The translations under genes were made by a program, and so were the position numbers. From positions 1 to 64,000 of the forward strand of contig NZ_SOGN01000049.1 of assembly GCF_004403395.1 (NCBI RefSeq): 64,000 nucleotides of DNA. The letters run 5' to 3'. The notes beneath the pieces were generated by a model. The model was given only the letters and a program-made list of their open reading frames with translations. It made no database searches and was not told the DNA's origin. Below, piece after piece: positions 53,859 to 64,000 of this stretch; positions within the stretch are counted from its first letter, which is position 1; the number at the start of each line of letters is the position of its first letter. This DNA comes from Cryobacterium cheniae (GTDB lineage Bacteria; Actinomycetota; Actinomycetes; Actinomycetales; Microbacteriaceae).

Positions 53859-55901
53859 TTAGAGCAGCTCCGGGTCGTCGAATCGTACTTTGAGTGTAGG
53901 CGCGGGGCGGAAGGCCGCCCCCTTCGGGCGCCGGCGGCGGGCGGCGTTCCGGACGATCGCGGCCTTGAGCGCTCGGGCCACCTCGTCCCCGCTGGCGTAG
54001 GGCAGTCGCACGATCGCGCGTACGAGCGGTTCCTCGGTGGTGACCGGGCCGAGCACGTCGACGCCGTCCATCCCGGCGAGGTCGGCCAGGACCGCGGCGA
54101 CGTCGGCGTCGGTGCCGGTGACGGATGCCGCCCGCACGGCCGGCGGGAACCGGAGCTGGCGGCGGTCGGCCAGTTCCGAGGCGGCGAGCATCTCGGGCTG
54201 CCAGGAATTGAGGGCCCGGGCGACGAGCCCGCCCACGCCGACCAGGATCACGGCGGCGCCCGGGGCCGCGAGGGCCGCGGCGTTGGACCACCAGCGAAGG
54301 CAGTCCTCCCCCACCCGCAAGGATTCCCGGGCCAGCATCCGTTCGCCGTCGAGCAGCAGGATGGCCCGGTACCCGCCGGTGGGGATGGGTTCGGCCCCGC
54401 GGGTGGCGATCACCAGGGCCGGTTCGGGCCCGAGGTGCTGCAGGGGATGGTCGCCGTCGGCGACGATGATGAGCGCGCCGGGGAATGCCCGGCCGAGTTC
54501 CTCGGCGGTGCGCCCGGTACCGAGGGTGACGACCCGCAGGGCCCGCCCGTCGCAGTGCGTGCAGCTCCAGTTGGCGGCGAGGGCCCCGCACCAGCGGCAC
54601 GAGGGGGTGGAGTTCTTCGCGGCCAGGGCGAGCGGGCCCTGGCAGGTGGTGCAGCGGGCGGCCTTCTTGCAGCTCTGGCAGGCGAGCATCGGCGCGTAGC
54701 CGGGGCTGGCCACCTGCACCAGCACGGGACCGTGGGCGAGGGCCTCCTTCGCGGCCCGCCAGGCTGCCGTCGGAATGCGGGCGGCGCGGGCCTGCTGGTC
54801 GGGCTCGGACTGGAAGTCGGTGGGGATGACCCGCGGATGTCGGTTCTTCGCGGGGTGCACCGCGCTCAGCCAACCCAGTTCGACCAGTCGCTGCACCTCG
54901 ACGGTGCGGGCGTGGCCGAGGAAGACGAGGGCGCAGCCGGACTGGCCCTGGCGCACGAGCGCGGCGTCGCGGGCGTGCACGTAGGGGCTGAGCGGCTCGC
55001 CGTGCAGCGGGTCGCCGTCGTCGAAAAGCGCGATCAGACCGAGGTCGTGGGCCGGCGCGTACACCGCCGACCGATTGCCGATCACGATCCGGGGGGCCGG
55101 GGCGAGGGCGGCCAGGAAGGCCCGGTACCGGTCCGGGTTCGGCTGGCGCGCGTCGACACGGCTGACCGAGCCGGCCGGGGCGAGCAGGTCGAGGGCCGCC
55201 TGCAGCTGGTCCTGGTCGCGGTAGTCGGGCACGACCAGGATGGCGCTCCGCCCGGCGGCCAGGCTGGCCACCGCGAGTTCGGCCAGGGTGAGCGCCCACT
55301 GCCCCACCGTCTGCCCGTCCGGCAGCAGCCGCAGGTCGGGCACCGCGGCGACGCAGAGGCGCGCGCGATCGGCGACGGCCGTGTCGAGCGTGCCGGCCGG
55401 GTAGTCGCCGAAGGCCGGCGCCGCGGCGGCGGCAACCTCGGCACCCTCGGCAGTGTCGGCCGAGTCGGCGGCGTCCGCTGCCCGCGCAGCGAGCCAGGCC
55501 TTCTCCACCCGCACCTGGCGCGGGGGCACGGCGAGACGGATGATGTCGCTCGCGTTCCCGGAGGCCCGGTCGGCAACCCGGCGGGCGAGCTGCCAGACCT
55601 CGGGGGTGAGCACCCGGGCGGCCGAGACCACGCTCTCGAGAGGGCTGAGTGCGCCGCGGAACTCGGCGCCCGCGTCCGGGCCGGGCAGCGCCGCGGGTTC
55701 TGCGTCCGGTGCGGAGGCGCCGAGTACCTCGATCAGGTACCCGTCGGCGACGCGGCCGGCCGAGCGCAACGGAACCCGCACGCGTACGCCGGGCAGGGCG
55801 ATGCCGGCGAGCTCGTCGGGGATGCTGTAGTCGAAGAGGTGGTCGAGCTGCGGCAGCGGCGAGTCGATGAGCACCCGGGCCACGAGGCCTGGCCGGGTCA
55901 T
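53859..55901 (-). CDS. priA: Primosomal protein PriA, helicase-degenerate actinobacterial form
   Basis: 680 residues. The N-terminal 3'-DNA-binding domain (about 10-105) and the zinc region with paired cysteines (CQSCKK, CTTCQG, CRWCGA, CTHCDG; about 407-450) are kept. The helicase motifs are not: where Walker A should lie the sequence is DGQTVGQWALTLAE, and the DEAH box region reads LFDDGDPLHGEP. It therefore probably binds forked DNA and partners without unwinding. M. tuberculosis PriA is known to be similarly degenerate. Lies between metK and fmt. Confidence 0.88.
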   Translation of the reverse strand: MTRPGLVARVLIDSPLPQLDHLFDYSIPDELAGIALPGVRVRVPLRSAGRVADGYLIEVLGASAPDAEPAALPGPDAGAEFRGALSPLESVVSAARVLTPEVWQLARRVADRASGNASDIIRLAVPPRQVRVEKAWLAARAADAADSADTAEGAEVAAAAAPAFGDYPAGTLDTAVADRARLCVAAVPDLRLLPDGQTVGQWALTLAELAVASLAAGRSAILVVPDYRDQDQLQAALDLLAPAGSVSRVDARQPNPDRYRAFLAALAPAPRIVIGNRSAVYAPAHDLGLIALFDDGDPLHGEPLSPYVHARDAALVRQGQSGCALVFLGHARTVEVQRLVELGWLSAVHPAKNRHPRVIPTDFQSEPDQQARAARIPTAAWRAAKEALAHGPVLVQVASPGYAPMLACQSCKKAARCTTCQGPLALAAKNSTPSCRWCGALAANWSCTHCDGRALRVVTLGTGRTAEELGRAFPGALIIVADGDHPLQHLGPEPALVIATRGAEPIPTGGYRAILLLDGERMLARESLRVGEDCLRWWSNAAALAAPGAAVILVGVGGLVARALNSWQPEMLAASELADRRQLRFPPAVRAASVTGTDADVAAVLADLAGMDGVDVLGPVTTEEPLVRAIVRLPYASGDEVARALKAAIVRNAARRRRPKGAAFRPAPTLKVRFDDPELL

Positions 55902-55909
55902 CGTCGGCC

Positions 55910-55977
55910 CGCCTGGCGGGTCACAGCGCCTGCCGGGTCACGGCGTCTGCCGGGTCACAGCGTTTGCCGGGTCACAG
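55910..55977 (-). repeat. Four-copy 17-bp tandem repeat between metK and priA
   Basis: On the minus strand the unit CTGTGACCCGGCARRCG occurs four times (55961-55977, 55944-55960, 55927-55943, 55910-55926) with one or two changes each. The first copy contains the last codon and stop (CTG TGA) of metK. Each unit carries GTGACCCGGC, which resembles the priA start ATGACCCGGC. 17 is not a multiple of 3, so no continuous reading frame is created. Confidence 0.9.
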
Positions 55978-57165
55978 TCCGGCAGCGCTTCGCAGTTCGT
56001 CGACCCGGTCGAGCCGCTCCCAGGTGAAGTCGGGCAGCTCGCGGCCGAAGTGGCCGTAGGCGGCGGTCTGCGCGTAGATCGGGCGCAGCAGGTCGAGCGA
56101 GTGGATGATCGCGGCGGGCCGCAGGTCGAAGACCTCGCGAATCGCCGCGGTGATGTCACGATCCGCCATCACCCCGGTGCCGAAGGTCTCCACGTAGAGC
56201 CCGACCGGTGCTGCCTTGCCGATTGCGTAGGCGATCTGGATCTCGAGGCGCTCGGCGAGACCGGCTGCCACGGCGTTCTTGGCCACCCAGCGCATGGCGT
56301 AGGCGGCCGAGCGGTCCACCTTCGACGGGTCCTTGCCGCTGAACGCACCGCCCCCGTGCCGGCTGGATCCGCCGTAGGTGTCGATGATGATCTTGCGGCC
56401 GGTGAGTCCGGCATCGCCCTGGGGGCCGCCGATCTCGAACCGTCCGGTGGGGTTGATCAGCATGTTCAGTCCGGTCGAGTCCAGTTCCACGCGGCCCAGC
56501 ACCGGGCGGATGACGAGTTCCTCCACCTCCGCGCGCAGCTTTTCGTTGGACACCGTCGGCGAGTGCTGGGTGGACAGCACGACGGTCTCCACGGTGCGTG
56601 GTGTGATGCCGTCGTAGCCGATGGTGACCTGGGTCTTTCCGTCGGGACGCAGGTAGTCGAGTTCGCCGGACTTGCGCACCTCGGCGAGGCGTTCGGCGAG
56701 GCGGTGCGCGATCCAGATCGGGATCGGCATCAGCTCGGGGGTCTCCCGGGTGGCGTAGCCGAACATGATGCCCTGGTCGCCGGCGCCCTGGCGGTCGAAC
56801 GCGTCGATACTGGATTCCTCGCGGCTCTCGTAGGCGTCGTCGACGCCCTGCGCGATGTCGGGCGACTGGCCGCCGATGGAGATCTCCACGCCGCAGGAGC
56901 GGCCGTCGAACCAGACGTCGGAGGAGTCGTAACCGATGTCCGTGATGCATTTGCGCACGATCGACGGGATCTCGACGTAGGCCTCGGTGGTGACCTCCCC
57001 GGCGACGTGCACCAGACCGGTCGTGACGAGGGTCTCGACGGCGACCCGGCTGTGCGGATCTTCCGTCAGCAGGGCGTCGAGGATGCTGTCGGAGATCTGG
57101 TCGCAGATCTTGTCGGGGTGACCCTCGGTGACCGACTCCGAAGTGAAGAGGCGTAGATCGCGCAT
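55972..57165 (-). CDS. metK: S-adenosylmethionine synthetase
   Basis: Makes SAM from methionine and ATP. 397 residues. ATP-binding GHPDK (15-19), [12 protein letters not shown] (about 117-128) and the P-loop-like [16 protein letters not shown] are present. I used ATG 57165, which gives [19 protein letters not shown]; an ATG three codons upstream (57174) is equally possible because neither has a strong ribosome site. The 167-base region to coaBC shows no recognisable SAM riboswitch. The stop codon lies in a tandem repeat. Confidence 0.96.
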   Translation of the reverse strand: MRDLRLFTSESVTEGHPDKICDQISDSILDALLTEDPHSRVAVETLVTTGLVHVAGEVTTEAYVEIPSIVRKCITDIGYDSSDVWFDGRSCGVEISIGGQSPDIAQGVDDAYESREESSIDAFDRQGAGDQGIMFGYATRETPELMPIPIWIAHRLAERLAEVRKSGELDYLRPDGKTQVTIGYDGITPRTVETVVLSTQHSPTVSNEKLRAEVEELVIRPVLGRVELDSTGLNMLINPTGRFEIGGPQGDAGLTGRKIIIDTYGGSSRHGGGAFSGKDPSKVDRSAAYAMRWVAKNAVAAGLAERLEIQIAYAIGKAAPVGLYVETFGTGVMADRDITAAIREVFDLRPAAIIHSLDLLRPIYAQTAAYGHFGRELPDFTWERLDRVDELRSAAGL

Positions 57166-57228
57166 CTGGCCCATCTCTGTTGCTGAACAACGTGTAGAAG
57201 AAGTGAACGTGAAAAGGCACAAGGTGCG

Positions 57229-57246
57229 CCCGGCCGGGAGGCCGGG
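57229..57246 (-). terminator. Small hairpin between coaBC and metK
   Basis: CCCGGCC-GGGA-GGCCGGG, 87 bases after the coaBC stop and 64 before metK. It could end coaBC transcription or be part of the metK leader; without a U-run either reading is weak. Confidence 0.3.
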
Positions 57247-57332
57247 TGTCCGGGTCGAGCCGCTCCGGAGCCTGTGCAGACCACCGCGGCTGCCGACGAC
57301 GGCGGTGCGGGTGAACGGCTGCCCGGGCGGGC

Positions 57333-58562
57333 TCAGATGATCAGGTCAAGGATGCGCCCGGCCACCGACAGTTTGGTTCCGGATGCCTCACACACTATAT
57401 CTCCGGCGTGATCGAGCACCGTGATCGCATTACGGTCCGAGGCAAAGCCCTCCGCCCAGCCCACGCGGTTGACCACCAGGAAGTCACAGCCCTTCCGCGC
57501 CATCTTCGCTCGACCGAGGGCAACCAGTCGGACCGGATCGGTCTCGGTCTCGGCGGCGAACCCGATCAGGACCTGGCCCGGCCGGTGCGCCTGGGCGAGG
57601 CCGGCGAGGATGTCGGGGTTGCGGGTCAGTTCGAGCAGCAGGGTATCGCCGGTGTCGTCTTTCTTGATCTTGTCGTCCTGCACCAGCAGCGGCCGATAGT
57701 CGGCGACCGCTGCCGCCATGATCACCGCATCGGCCCCGGCGGCGGCCTCTGTGACGGCCGCCTCGAGTTCGAGCGCCGTGCCCACGAGCCGCAGCTCGAC
57801 CGACGCGGGGGCGGCAACCTCGAGGTTCGCGGCGATCAGGGTCACGCTGGCGCCCCGGGCGAGGGCGGCCTCCGCCAGGGCGACTCCCTGCTTGCCGCTG
57901 GAACGGTTGCCGAGGAAACGCACGGGGTCGAGGGGTTCGCGGGTGCCACCAGCGGTGATCACGATGTGCTTGCCGACCAAATCGGCAGTCGATTCAACGG
58001 TGCCGTGCGCGGCGACGCCGTCGGCCGCGGTGAGGGCTGCCAGGGCGGCGGCGACGATGGTGTCGGGCTCTTCCATCCGGCCGGCCCCGGTGTCGGAGCC
58101 GGTGAGCTGGCCGACCCCCGGGCCGACGACGACGATGCCGCGGGAGCGCAGGGTGGCCACATTGGCGACCGTGGCCGCGTTGTTCCACATCTCGGTGTGC
58201 ATTGCCGGGGCGATCACGAGCGGTGCCGTGCTGGCCAGGATGGTGTTGCCGAGAAGGTCGTCGGCGAGGCCGGCGGCGAGCTTCGCGATGCTGTTCGCGG
58301 TGGCCGGGGCCACGACGATCAGGTCGGCGGACTGGCCGATGGCCACGTGCCGCACCTCGGCGACGCCCTCATAGAGGTCCGTGTGCACGGGGTTGCGGGA
58401 GATGGCCTCCAGGGTGGGCTTACCGACGAATCGCAGCGCTGCCGGCGTCGCCACGACGTGCACCGAGTCCCCCCGCAGCACGAAAGCGCGCACGACGTTG
58501 ACGGCCTTGTAGGCAGCGATGCCGCCGGTTATCCCGACGACGATCGTGCGACCTGACGACAT
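57333..58562 (-). CDS. coaBC: Bifunctional PPC decarboxylase / phosphopantothenate-cysteine ligase
   Basis: Two consecutive steps of coenzyme A synthesis. 409 residues: an N-terminal flavoprotein CoaC domain (about 1-180, [21 protein letters not shown]) and a C-terminal CoaB ligase (about 187-409, [22 protein letters not shown]). ATG at 58562, 26 bases after rpoZ. Confidence 0.95.
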   Translation of the reverse strand: MSSGRTIVVGITGGIAAYKAVNVVRAFVLRGDSVHVVATPAALRFVGKPTLEAISRNPVHTDLYEGVAEVRHVAIGQSADLIVVAPATANSIAKLAAGLADDLLGNTILASTAPLVIAPAMHTEMWNNAATVANVATLRSRGIVVVGPGVGQLTGSDTGAGRMEEPDTIVAAALAALTAADGVAAHGTVESTADLVGKHIVITAGGTREPLDPVRFLGNRSSGKQGVALAEAALARGASVTLIAANLEVAAPASVELRLVGTALELEAAVTEAAAGADAVIMAAAVADYRPLLVQDDKIKKDDTGDTLLLELTRNPDILAGLAQAHRPGQVLIGFAAETETDPVRLVALGRAKMARKGCDFLVVNRVGWAEGFASDRNAITVLDHAGDIVCEASGTKLSVAGRILDLII

Positions 58563-58587
58563 CCTGCGCGCTTGGGGTTCGCTCGTA

Positions 58588-58845
58588 TTACTCGACGATG
58601 GGGCGGGAGGTGAGCTTGTCCTCGTTGATCTCGCGGAGCGCGACGGACAGCGGCTTGTCGTCGACGGTCGAGTCGACAAGGGGGCCGACGTTGTCGAACA
58701 GGCTGCCTTCGTGCAGGTCGGCGTAGTAGTCGTTGATCTGACGGGCGCGCTTGGAGGCGAAGACCACGAGGGCGTACTTGGAGTCGACCTTGGTGAGCAG
58801 ATCGTCGATGGGCGGGTCGATGATGCCAGTGAGCTTGGTAGCCAT
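58588..58845 (-). CDS. rpoZ: RNA polymerase omega subunit
   Basis: Assists assembly of RNA polymerase around beta'. 85 residues, with [24 protein letters not shown] as the conserved core, of which KYALV is the signature. ATG 58845 has GAAGGAG at good spacing; an upstream GTG lies inside the ribosome site and is not used. The order gmk-rpoZ-coaBC-metK-priA is common to many bacteria. Confidence 0.95.
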   Translation of the reverse strand: MATKLTGIIDPPIDDLLTKVDSKYALVVFASKRARQINDYYADLHEGSLFDNVGPLVDSTVDDKPLSVALREINEDKLTSRPIVE

Positions 58846-58906
58846 TGGTGTCACTCCTTCAGAGCGGTTTGTGCTGCGGACTGCGCAGAATCACGGAAAA
58901 CGGGCG

Positions 58907-59827
58907 CTACGGCAGCAACGGCGCCGTACGCAGATTCATCAAGTCTACGACCTCGCGCGCCGCTTCGCCCACGTCGTGGTTCACGACCCGGTAATCGAAC
59001 TCGCCCTGGGCGGCCAATTCGAGCTTGGCGGTCTCCAGCCGGCGGGCCTGTTCGGCGGGCGTCTCGGTGTCCCGGCCGATCAGCCGACGCACCAGTTCAT
59101 CCCAGCTCGGCGGGAGCAGGAAGACCAGTCTGGCATCCGGCATGGCCCGCCGAACCGCGCGGGCCCCCTGGATGTCGATCTCCAGGAGCACGCTGTGGCC
59201 CTGGTTCAACGCGTCCGTGACGGGACTTCGTGGGGTGCCGTAGCGGTACGCGTTGTGCACGGTCGCCCATTCGAGCATTTCGCCGGCTGCGACCATCCGG
59301 TCGAATTCGACGTCGTCGACGAAGAAGTAGCTCACGCCCTCGGTTTCGCCCGGTCGAGCTTTGCGCGTCGTGGCCGAGACCGACAGGTGCACGTCCGGGT
59401 AGTGCTGACGGATGTGCGCCGCGACGGTCCCCTTGCCGACCGCGGTGGGACCGGCGAGCACGACCAGCTTCGCGGAGGAATCCAACCGCCTCGCGGCGGT
59501 GCGCGTGGTGAGAAATTCTCGCAGCCGGTCGCGCTGGTGCTTGCCGAGGCCCCCCAGACGCTTCGACGGCGAGATCTCCAGCTTCTCCATGATGCGGTGC
59601 ATCTTGGTGACGCCGATCGCCGGAATGCTGATCAGGAACTCGGTCACCCGCAGGCGCCCTTCGACGCCATCCGGGCTCTCGATGGCGGCAGCCAGCACTT
59701 CCAGCGCAGTGCGTTTTCCCTTCGCGATCTGGCCTTTAACTGCGGCACGCGCGCGGCGCGCGGCCACGGCGGCTCGCGAGGCGGCAACCCGATCGACGTC
59801 GGGCGGGGTGGGGCGTTTCTCAGCCAC
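58907..59827 (-). CDS. gmk: Actinobacterial integration host factor fused to guanylate kinase
   Basis: 306 residues, about 100 more than a usual guanylate kinase. Residues 1-110 match mIHF: a basic, alanine-rich N-terminus, then AKGKRTALEVL, VTEFLISIPAIGVTKMHRIM and LGGLGKHQRDRL, including the helix-two-turn-helix DNA-binding part. Residues 120-306 are guanylate kinase: P-loop GPTAVGKGT (126-134), SATTRKARPGE, FEWATV-like EMLEWATVHNAYRYGTP. GTG 59827 has AGGAG upstream. Elsewhere mihF and gmk are separate neighbours, so this is a gene fusion joining a nucleoid protein to a GMP kinase. Confidence 0.93.
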   Translation of the reverse strand: MAEKRPTPPDVDRVAASRAAVAARRARAAVKGQIAKGKRTALEVLAAAIESPDGVEGRLRVTEFLISIPAIGVTKMHRIMEKLEISPSKRLGGLGKHQRDRLREFLTTRTAARRLDSSAKLVVLAGPTAVGKGTVAAHIRQHYPDVHLSVSATTRKARPGETEGVSYFFVDDVEFDRMVAAGEMLEWATVHNAYRYGTPRSPVTDALNQGHSVLLEIDIQGARAVRRAMPDARLVFLLPPSWDELVRRLIGRDTETPAEQARRLETAKLELAAQGEFDYRVVNHDVGEAAREVVDLMNLRTAPLLP

Positions 59828-60716
59828 GGGCAGCTCCTGCTTCAACTACTCGGCGCGCAATCGCTTGTTTGATTCGGTCGGGGCCGGCCGATAGTACGCT
59901 GCGCGATTCACTCACGATAACGCCTTGAGCGTACCCCCCGTACAAGTTCCTCAGATCGGCGACCTGCGCTCCCTGGTGGCCGAACCCGGGGGCGAGGATG
60001 GGGGTGAGTGCTCGGGCAGGGGCATTCGAGAGGTCCAGACCGAACGCGGCCAGGTCCAGCGTGGCGCCGAGCACCACCCCGACCGAGCCGAGTGCGGAGC
60101 CCCCGGACCGCTCATTCCGCTCGCGGGCATCGTCGAAGACGGCCCGGGCGACGGTCCGGCCGGTCTGGTTTCCCTCCGTGATCACGGCGCGCTGGAACGC
60201 CGCCGCCTCGGGGTTGGACGTGGCGGCCAGCATGAAGAGTCCCTTGCCGGTCCGGGCGGCGAGGGTGAACACCGGTTCCAGCGAGCCGACGCCCATGTAC
60301 GCGTTCACCGTCATGGCATCGACCTCGAGCGGGGATCCCGCGCTCAGCCAGGCCTGGCCGTAGGCCTCCACGCTGGTGCCGAGGTCGCCACGCTTGACGT
60401 CGGCGATCGTGAGCAGCCCGGCCGCCCGGGCATCCGCCAGCACCCGTTCCAGGGCGCTGTACCCGGCGGAGCCGAAACGCTCGTAGAAGGCCACCTGGGG
60501 TTTCACCAGGCCGACCTGGCCGGCGGCGGCGGCCACAACCTGGCGGCCGAAGGACTCCGCCCCGGCGGCCGTGTCCGGCAGTCCCCAGTCGGTCAGGAGC
60601 CAGGCGTGCGGGTCGATGCCGACGCAGACCTGTCCCCGGATCGCGAGGGTCTTCCCCAGCCGGTCACCGAATGCGGCCGGCGCAGTCGACTCGGCCGGTT
60701 CCTGCCCGCCGCTCAC
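59820..60716 (-). CDS. pyrF: Orotidine-5'-phosphate decarboxylase, type 2
   Basis: Last step of UMP synthesis. 298 residues of the longer actinobacterial subfamily. Catalytic Asp106 and Lys108 lie in [10 protein letters not shown], and [11 protein letters not shown] is near the N-terminus. GTG start overlaps the carB stop (GTGA); the end overlaps the gmk start by 8 bases. Supports a pyr operon running from carB into gmk. Confidence 0.95.
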   Translation of the reverse strand: MSGGQEPAESTAPAAFGDRLGKTLAIRGQVCVGIDPHAWLLTDWGLPDTAAGAESFGRQVVAAAAGQVGLVKPQVAFYERFGSAGYSALERVLADARAAGLLTIADVKRGDLGTSVEAYGQAWLSAGSPLEVDAMTVNAYMGVGSLEPVFTLAARTGKGLFMLAATSNPEAAAFQRAVITEGNQTGRTVARAVFDDARERNERSGGSALGSVGVVLGATLDLAAFGLDLSNAPARALTPILAPGFGHQGAQVADLRNLYGGYAQGVIVSESRSVLSAGPDRIKQAIARRVVEAGAARG

Positions 60717-63700
60717 AGGGCTGCGGCCCGGGTGAGGGCGTAGTCCTGGAGCGAGGTCACCTCGAAGCCGCCGCGGATCGCGTCGATCGAGGCCACCGCG
60801 GCACTCAACTCGGCGATGGTGGTGAACAGCGGGAGGTCCGCGGCGACCGCGGCCGCGCGGATCTCGTAGCCGTCGGCGCGGGCGGTGCGGCCGCCGGGCG
60901 TGTTGATCACGATCTGCACCTCTTCGCGGCGGATCAGTTCCACGATCGACACGTCCGCCTCGTCGGCCTTCTCACTGAATTTGGTGACGATGCCGGCGCG
61001 GATGCCGTTGCGCTGCAACACCTCGGCGGTCCCCTCCGTGGCGATGATGGAGTAACCCAGCTGCTGCAGGCGCAGCATGGGCAGGATGATCGCGCGCTTG
61101 TCCCGGTCGGAGACCGACACGAACACGGTTCCGGTCAGCGGGATCCCGCCGTAGGCGGCGAGCTGGCTCTTGGCGAAAGCCCGCGGAAAGTCGCGGTCGA
61201 TGCCCATGACCTCGCCGGTCGAGCGCATCTCCGGGCCGAGCACGGAATCCACGACGAGACCCTCGGGCGTGCGGAACCGGTTGAACGGCAGCACGGCTTC
61301 CTTCACGGCGACCGGGGCATCCATCGGCACCCGCGAACCGTCGATCAGGGGCAGCTTGCCCTCGACCTTGAGTTCGGCGATGGTCTTGCCGACCATGATC
61401 AGCGCGGCGGCCTTGGCCAGGGTGATGCCGAGGGCCTTGGCCACGAACGGCACCGTGCGTGAGGCGCGCGGGTTCGCTTCGAGCACGTAGAGCACGCCGG
61501 CGCCGATGGCGAACTGCACGTTGAGCAGTCCGCGCACGCCGATGCCTCGGGCGATGGCCAGCGTCGCCTCGCGCACCCGGTCGATCTCCGCGCGGCCGAG
61601 GGTGACCGGCGGCAGGGTGCAGCTGGAGTCGCCGGAGTGGATCCCGGCCTCTTCGATGTGTTCCATCACGCCGCCGATGTAGAGCTCGGTGCCGTCGTAG
61701 ATGGCGTCCACATCGATCTCGATGGCATCGTCGAGGAACCGGTCCACGAGCAGCGGATGCGACGGGCCGATGATGCCCTGGCCGGCCATCCGGGTGAAGT
61801 AGTCGGCCAGCGACGCGGAGTCGTAGACGATCTCCATGCCGCGGCCGCCGAGCACGTAGCTCGGGCGCACCAGCACGGGGTAGCCGATCTCCTCGGCTAC
61901 CACCGAGGCTCCGGCGTAGTCGGTGGCGACCCCGTTGCGGGGCGCGAGCAGGCCGGCCTGATCGAGGATGCCGGAGAACAGCCCGCGCTCCTCGGCCAGG
62001 TCGATCGCCTCCGGGGTGGTGCCGAGAATCGGGATGCCCTCGGCTTCGAGGCCCTTGGCGAGGCCGAGCGCGGTCTGGCCGCCCAGCTGCACGACCACGC
62101 CGACGAGCTCACCGCTCTGGCTTTCGGCGTGGATCACCTCGAGCACGTCCTCGAGGGTCAGGGGCTCGAAGTAGAGCCGGTCGGAGGTGTCGTAGTCGGT
62201 CGAGACCGTCTCCGGGTTGCAGTTGATCATGATGGTCTCGTAGCCGGCCTCGGAGAGGGCGAACGAGGCGTGCACGCAGGAGTAGTCGAACTCGACTCCC
62301 TGGCCGATCCGGTTCGGGCCGGAGCCGAGGATGACGACCTTCCTGCGGTCGCTGGGCACGACCTCGGTCTCCTGGTCGTAGCTGGAGTAGTGGTACGGCG
62401 TGAGCGCGGGGAACTCCCCCGCGCAGGTGTCGACGGTCTTGAAGACCGGCCGCACGCCGAGGATGTGGCGCACCGTGCGCACATCCGCTTCGCCGAAGCC
62501 GCGCAGCTCGCCGATCTGCGCGTCGGAGAAGCCGTGGTCCTTGGCGATGCGGAGGATATCCGTGTCGAGGCGTTCGGCGGCGGCGATCTGATCGGCGATC
62601 TCGTTGATCAGCACGATCTGGTCGAGGAACCACGGGTCGATCTTGGTGGCCTCGAAGACCTGCTCCAGCGTGGCGCCCTTCCGGAGTGCCTGCTGCACGG
62701 TCACGATCCGGCCGTCGGTGGGCATCTCGGCGACCGTGAGTAGTTCCTCCACCGTGCGGGGCTCGGCACCCCAGTGGAACGACGAGCCGCGCTTCTCCAG
62801 CGAGCGGAGCGCCTTCTGCAGCGCGGAGGCGAAGCTACGGCCGATGGCCATCGCCTCGCCCACGGACTTCATGGTGGTGGTCAGGCGCCGGTCCGCGGCG
62901 GGGAACTTCTCGAACGCGAACCGGGGCACCTTGACCACGACGTAGTCGAGGGTGGGTTCGAAGCTGGCCGGGGTGACGCCGGTGATGTCGTTCGGGATCT
63001 CGTCGAGCCGGTAGCCGAGCGCGAGCTTCGCGGCGATCTTGGCGATCGGGAAGCCGGTGGCCTTGCTGGCCAGGGCGGAGGAGCGGGACACGCGCGGGTT
63101 CATCTCGATCACGATGATGCGGCCGTCGGCCGGGTTGATCGCGAACTGGATGTTGCAGCCGCCGGTGTCCACGCCCACGGCACGGATGATGTCGATGCTG
63201 ATGTCGCGCAGCTTCTGGTATTCGCGGTCGGTCAGGGTCAGCGCCGGGGCGACGGTGATCGAGTCACCGGTGTGCACGCCGACCGGGTCGACGTTTTCGA
63301 TGGAGCAGACGACGACCGTGTTGTCGGCCGTGTCGCGCATCATTTCGAGCTCGTATTCCTTCCAGCCGAGGATGGATTCCTCGAGCAGGACCTCGCTGGT
63401 CGGGCTCTGGTGCAGCCCGTCGCCGACGATGCGGCGCAGTTCCGCCTCGGTGTAGGCGAAGCCGGAGCCGAGGCCGCCCATGGTGAAGGAGGGGCGCACG
63501 ACGAGCGGGTAACCGAGGTCGCCTGCGAAGCCGACGGCCTCTTCGACCGTGTGGGCAATGTGGGAGCGGGCGACGCCGGCGCCCGCGTCCAGCACCAGCT
63601 GCTTGAAGATCTGCCGGTCCTCGCCCTTCTGGATGGCGTCGAAGGAGGCGCCGATCAGTTCGACGTCGTACTTGGCCAGGATGCCGCGCTCGTGCAGTTG

Positions 63701-64000
63701 GATGGCCGCGTTCAGCGCGGTCTGCCCGCCGAGGGTCGGCAGGATCGCGTCGGGGCGTTCCTTCATGATGATCGTCTCGAGGATCTCCGGGGTGATCGGC
63801 TCGATGTAGGTGGCGTCGGCGAAGTCGGGGTCGGTCATGATCGTGGCCGGGTTGGAGTTGACCAGGATGACCCGGACCCCCTCGGCCCGCAGCACCCGGC
63901 AGGCCTGGGTTCCGGAATAGTCGAACTCGCAGGCCTGGCCGATCACGATCGGACCCGATCCGATGACGAGAACGCTGTTGATGTCGTCGCGCTTGGGCAT
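60713..64000 (-). CDS. carB: Carbamoyl-phosphate synthase large subunit
   Basis: Makes carbamoyl phosphate for pyrimidine and arginine synthesis with CarA. 1,095 residues: two ATP-grasp synthetase halves (about 1-400 and 555-935) and a C-terminal methylglyoxal-synthase-like allosteric domain (about 940-1095). The ATG is the last codon of the window and gives [18 protein letters not shown], the normal family start, so the gene looks complete although its upstream context is not visible. Coupled to pyrF by GTGA. Confidence 0.96.
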   Translation of the reverse strand: MPKRDDINSVLVIGSGPIVIGQACEFDYSGTQACRVLRAEGVRVILVNSNPATIMTDPDFADATYIEPITPEILETIIMKERPDAILPTLGGQTALNAAIQLHERGILAKYDVELIGASFDAIQKGEDRQIFKQLVLDAGAGVARSHIAHTVEEAVGFAGDLGYPLVVRPSFTMGGLGSGFAYTEAELRRIVGDGLHQSPTSEVLLEESILGWKEYELEMMRDTADNTVVVCSIENVDPVGVHTGDSITVAPALTLTDREYQKLRDISIDIIRAVGVDTGGCNIQFAINPADGRIIVIEMNPRVSRSSALASKATGFPIAKIAAKLALGYRLDEIPNDITGVTPASFEPTLDYVVVKVPRFAFEKFPAADRRLTTTMKSVGEAMAIGRSFASALQKALRSLEKRGSSFHWGAEPRTVEELLTVAEMPTDGRIVTVQQALRKGATLEQVFEATKIDPWFLDQIVLINEIADQIAAAERLDTDILRIAKDHGFSDAQIGELRGFGEADVRTVRHILGVRPVFKTVDTCAGEFPALTPYHYSSYDQETEVVPSDRRKVVILGSGPNRIGQGVEFDYSCVHASFALSEAGYETIMINCNPETVSTDYDTSDRLYFEPLTLEDVLEVIHAESQSGELVGVVVQLGGQTALGLAKGLEAEGIPILGTTPEAIDLAEERGLFSGILDQAGLLAPRNGVATDYAGASVVAEEIGYPVLVRPSYVLGGRGMEIVYDSASLADYFTRMAGQGIIGPSHPLLVDRFLDDAIEIDVDAIYDGTELYIGGVMEHIEEAGIHSGDSSCTLPPVTLGRAEIDRVREATLAIARGIGVRGLLNVQFAIGAGVLYVLEANPRASRTVPFVAKALGITLAKAAALIMVGKTIAELKVEGKLPLIDGSRVPMDAPVAVKEAVLPFNRFRTPEGLVVDSVLGPEMRSTGEVMGIDRDFPRAFAKSQLAAYGGIPLTGTVFVSVSDRDKRAIILPMLRLQQLGYSIIATEGTAEVLQRNGIRAGIVTKFSEKADEADVSIVELIRREEVQIVINTPGGRTARADGYEIRAAAVAADLPLFTTIAELSAAVASIDAIRGGFEVTSLQDYALTRAAAL

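Noticed and set aside
55910-55977. CRISPR-like array
   Set aside because: The 17-bp units are directly abutting with no spacers, and no cas genes are present.
57166-57332. SAM riboswitch upstream of metK
   Set aside because: Only one 7-bp hairpin is seen; no SAM aptamer pattern could be matched.

Overview
The window is a gene-dense, GC-rich stretch of actinobacterial chromosome, most likely from Microbacteriaceae (Cryobacterium or a close relative; this is inference from gene content and order). Lineage markers are RbpA, WhiA, OpcA, a PdtaR-type ANTAR regulator, the HGxxPAAW and Trp-associated membrane proteins beside the trp genes, a degenerate PriA, and an actinobacterial integration host factor fused to guanylate kinase. 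Almost every gene is core metabolism or DNA repair. No transposase, integrase, CRISPR array or rRNA was seen.

Layout. 1-1333: start of sufB (minus), then ctaA (plus). 1570-9809: plus-strand pentose-phosphate operon tkt-tal-pgi-zwf-opcA-pgl, ending in a strong two-sided terminator. 9906-16574: minus-strand rbpA, secG, the glycolytic run gap-pgk-tpiA, sodA, whiA and rapZ. 16637-25825: the three UvrABC subunits, coaE and rpsA. 26005-31647: a DUF885 protein, polA, a hotdog thioesterase (plus) and pdtaR. 31687-31772: tRNA-Leu(CAA). 31859-33973: the one accessory-looking island, a translationally coupled three-gene cassette (ImmA/IrrE-like metallopeptidase, seven-helix membrane protein, EspR-like HTH regulator) behind a large perfect inverted-repeat operator. 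34178-64000: about 30 kb entirely on the minus strand. Read in transcription direction it is carB-pyrF-gmk-rpoZ-coaBC-metK-priA-fmt-rsmB-rpe-hisE-hisG-hisF-hisI-trpE-(two small membrane proteins)-trpC-trpB-trpA-lgt-gltB-gltD-pyk.

How the parts work together. The first operon makes NADPH and pentoses, and OpcA assists Zwf. gap/pgk/tpiA and pyk give lower glycolysis. hisE/G/F/I and trpE/C/B/A take phosphoribosyl precursors (Rpe, PRPP) into His and Trp, GltBD supplies glutamate, and carB/pyrF feed pyrimidines. Fmt, RsmB, RpsA and the tRNA serve translation. UvrABC and PolA give complete nucleotide excision repair, with a LexA box in front of uvrA.

The items most worth following up are: the tRNA-linked cassette and its operator; seven genes whose start codon sits exactly 6-7 bases after a TAnnnT -10 box (uvrA, coaE, the DUF885 gene, polA, pdtaR, rpe, hisE), which suggests leaderless mRNAs; a 25-bp hairpin that pairs fully only as minus-strand RNA; a four-copy 17-bp tandem repeat that contains the metK stop codon; and the IHF-Gmk fusion.
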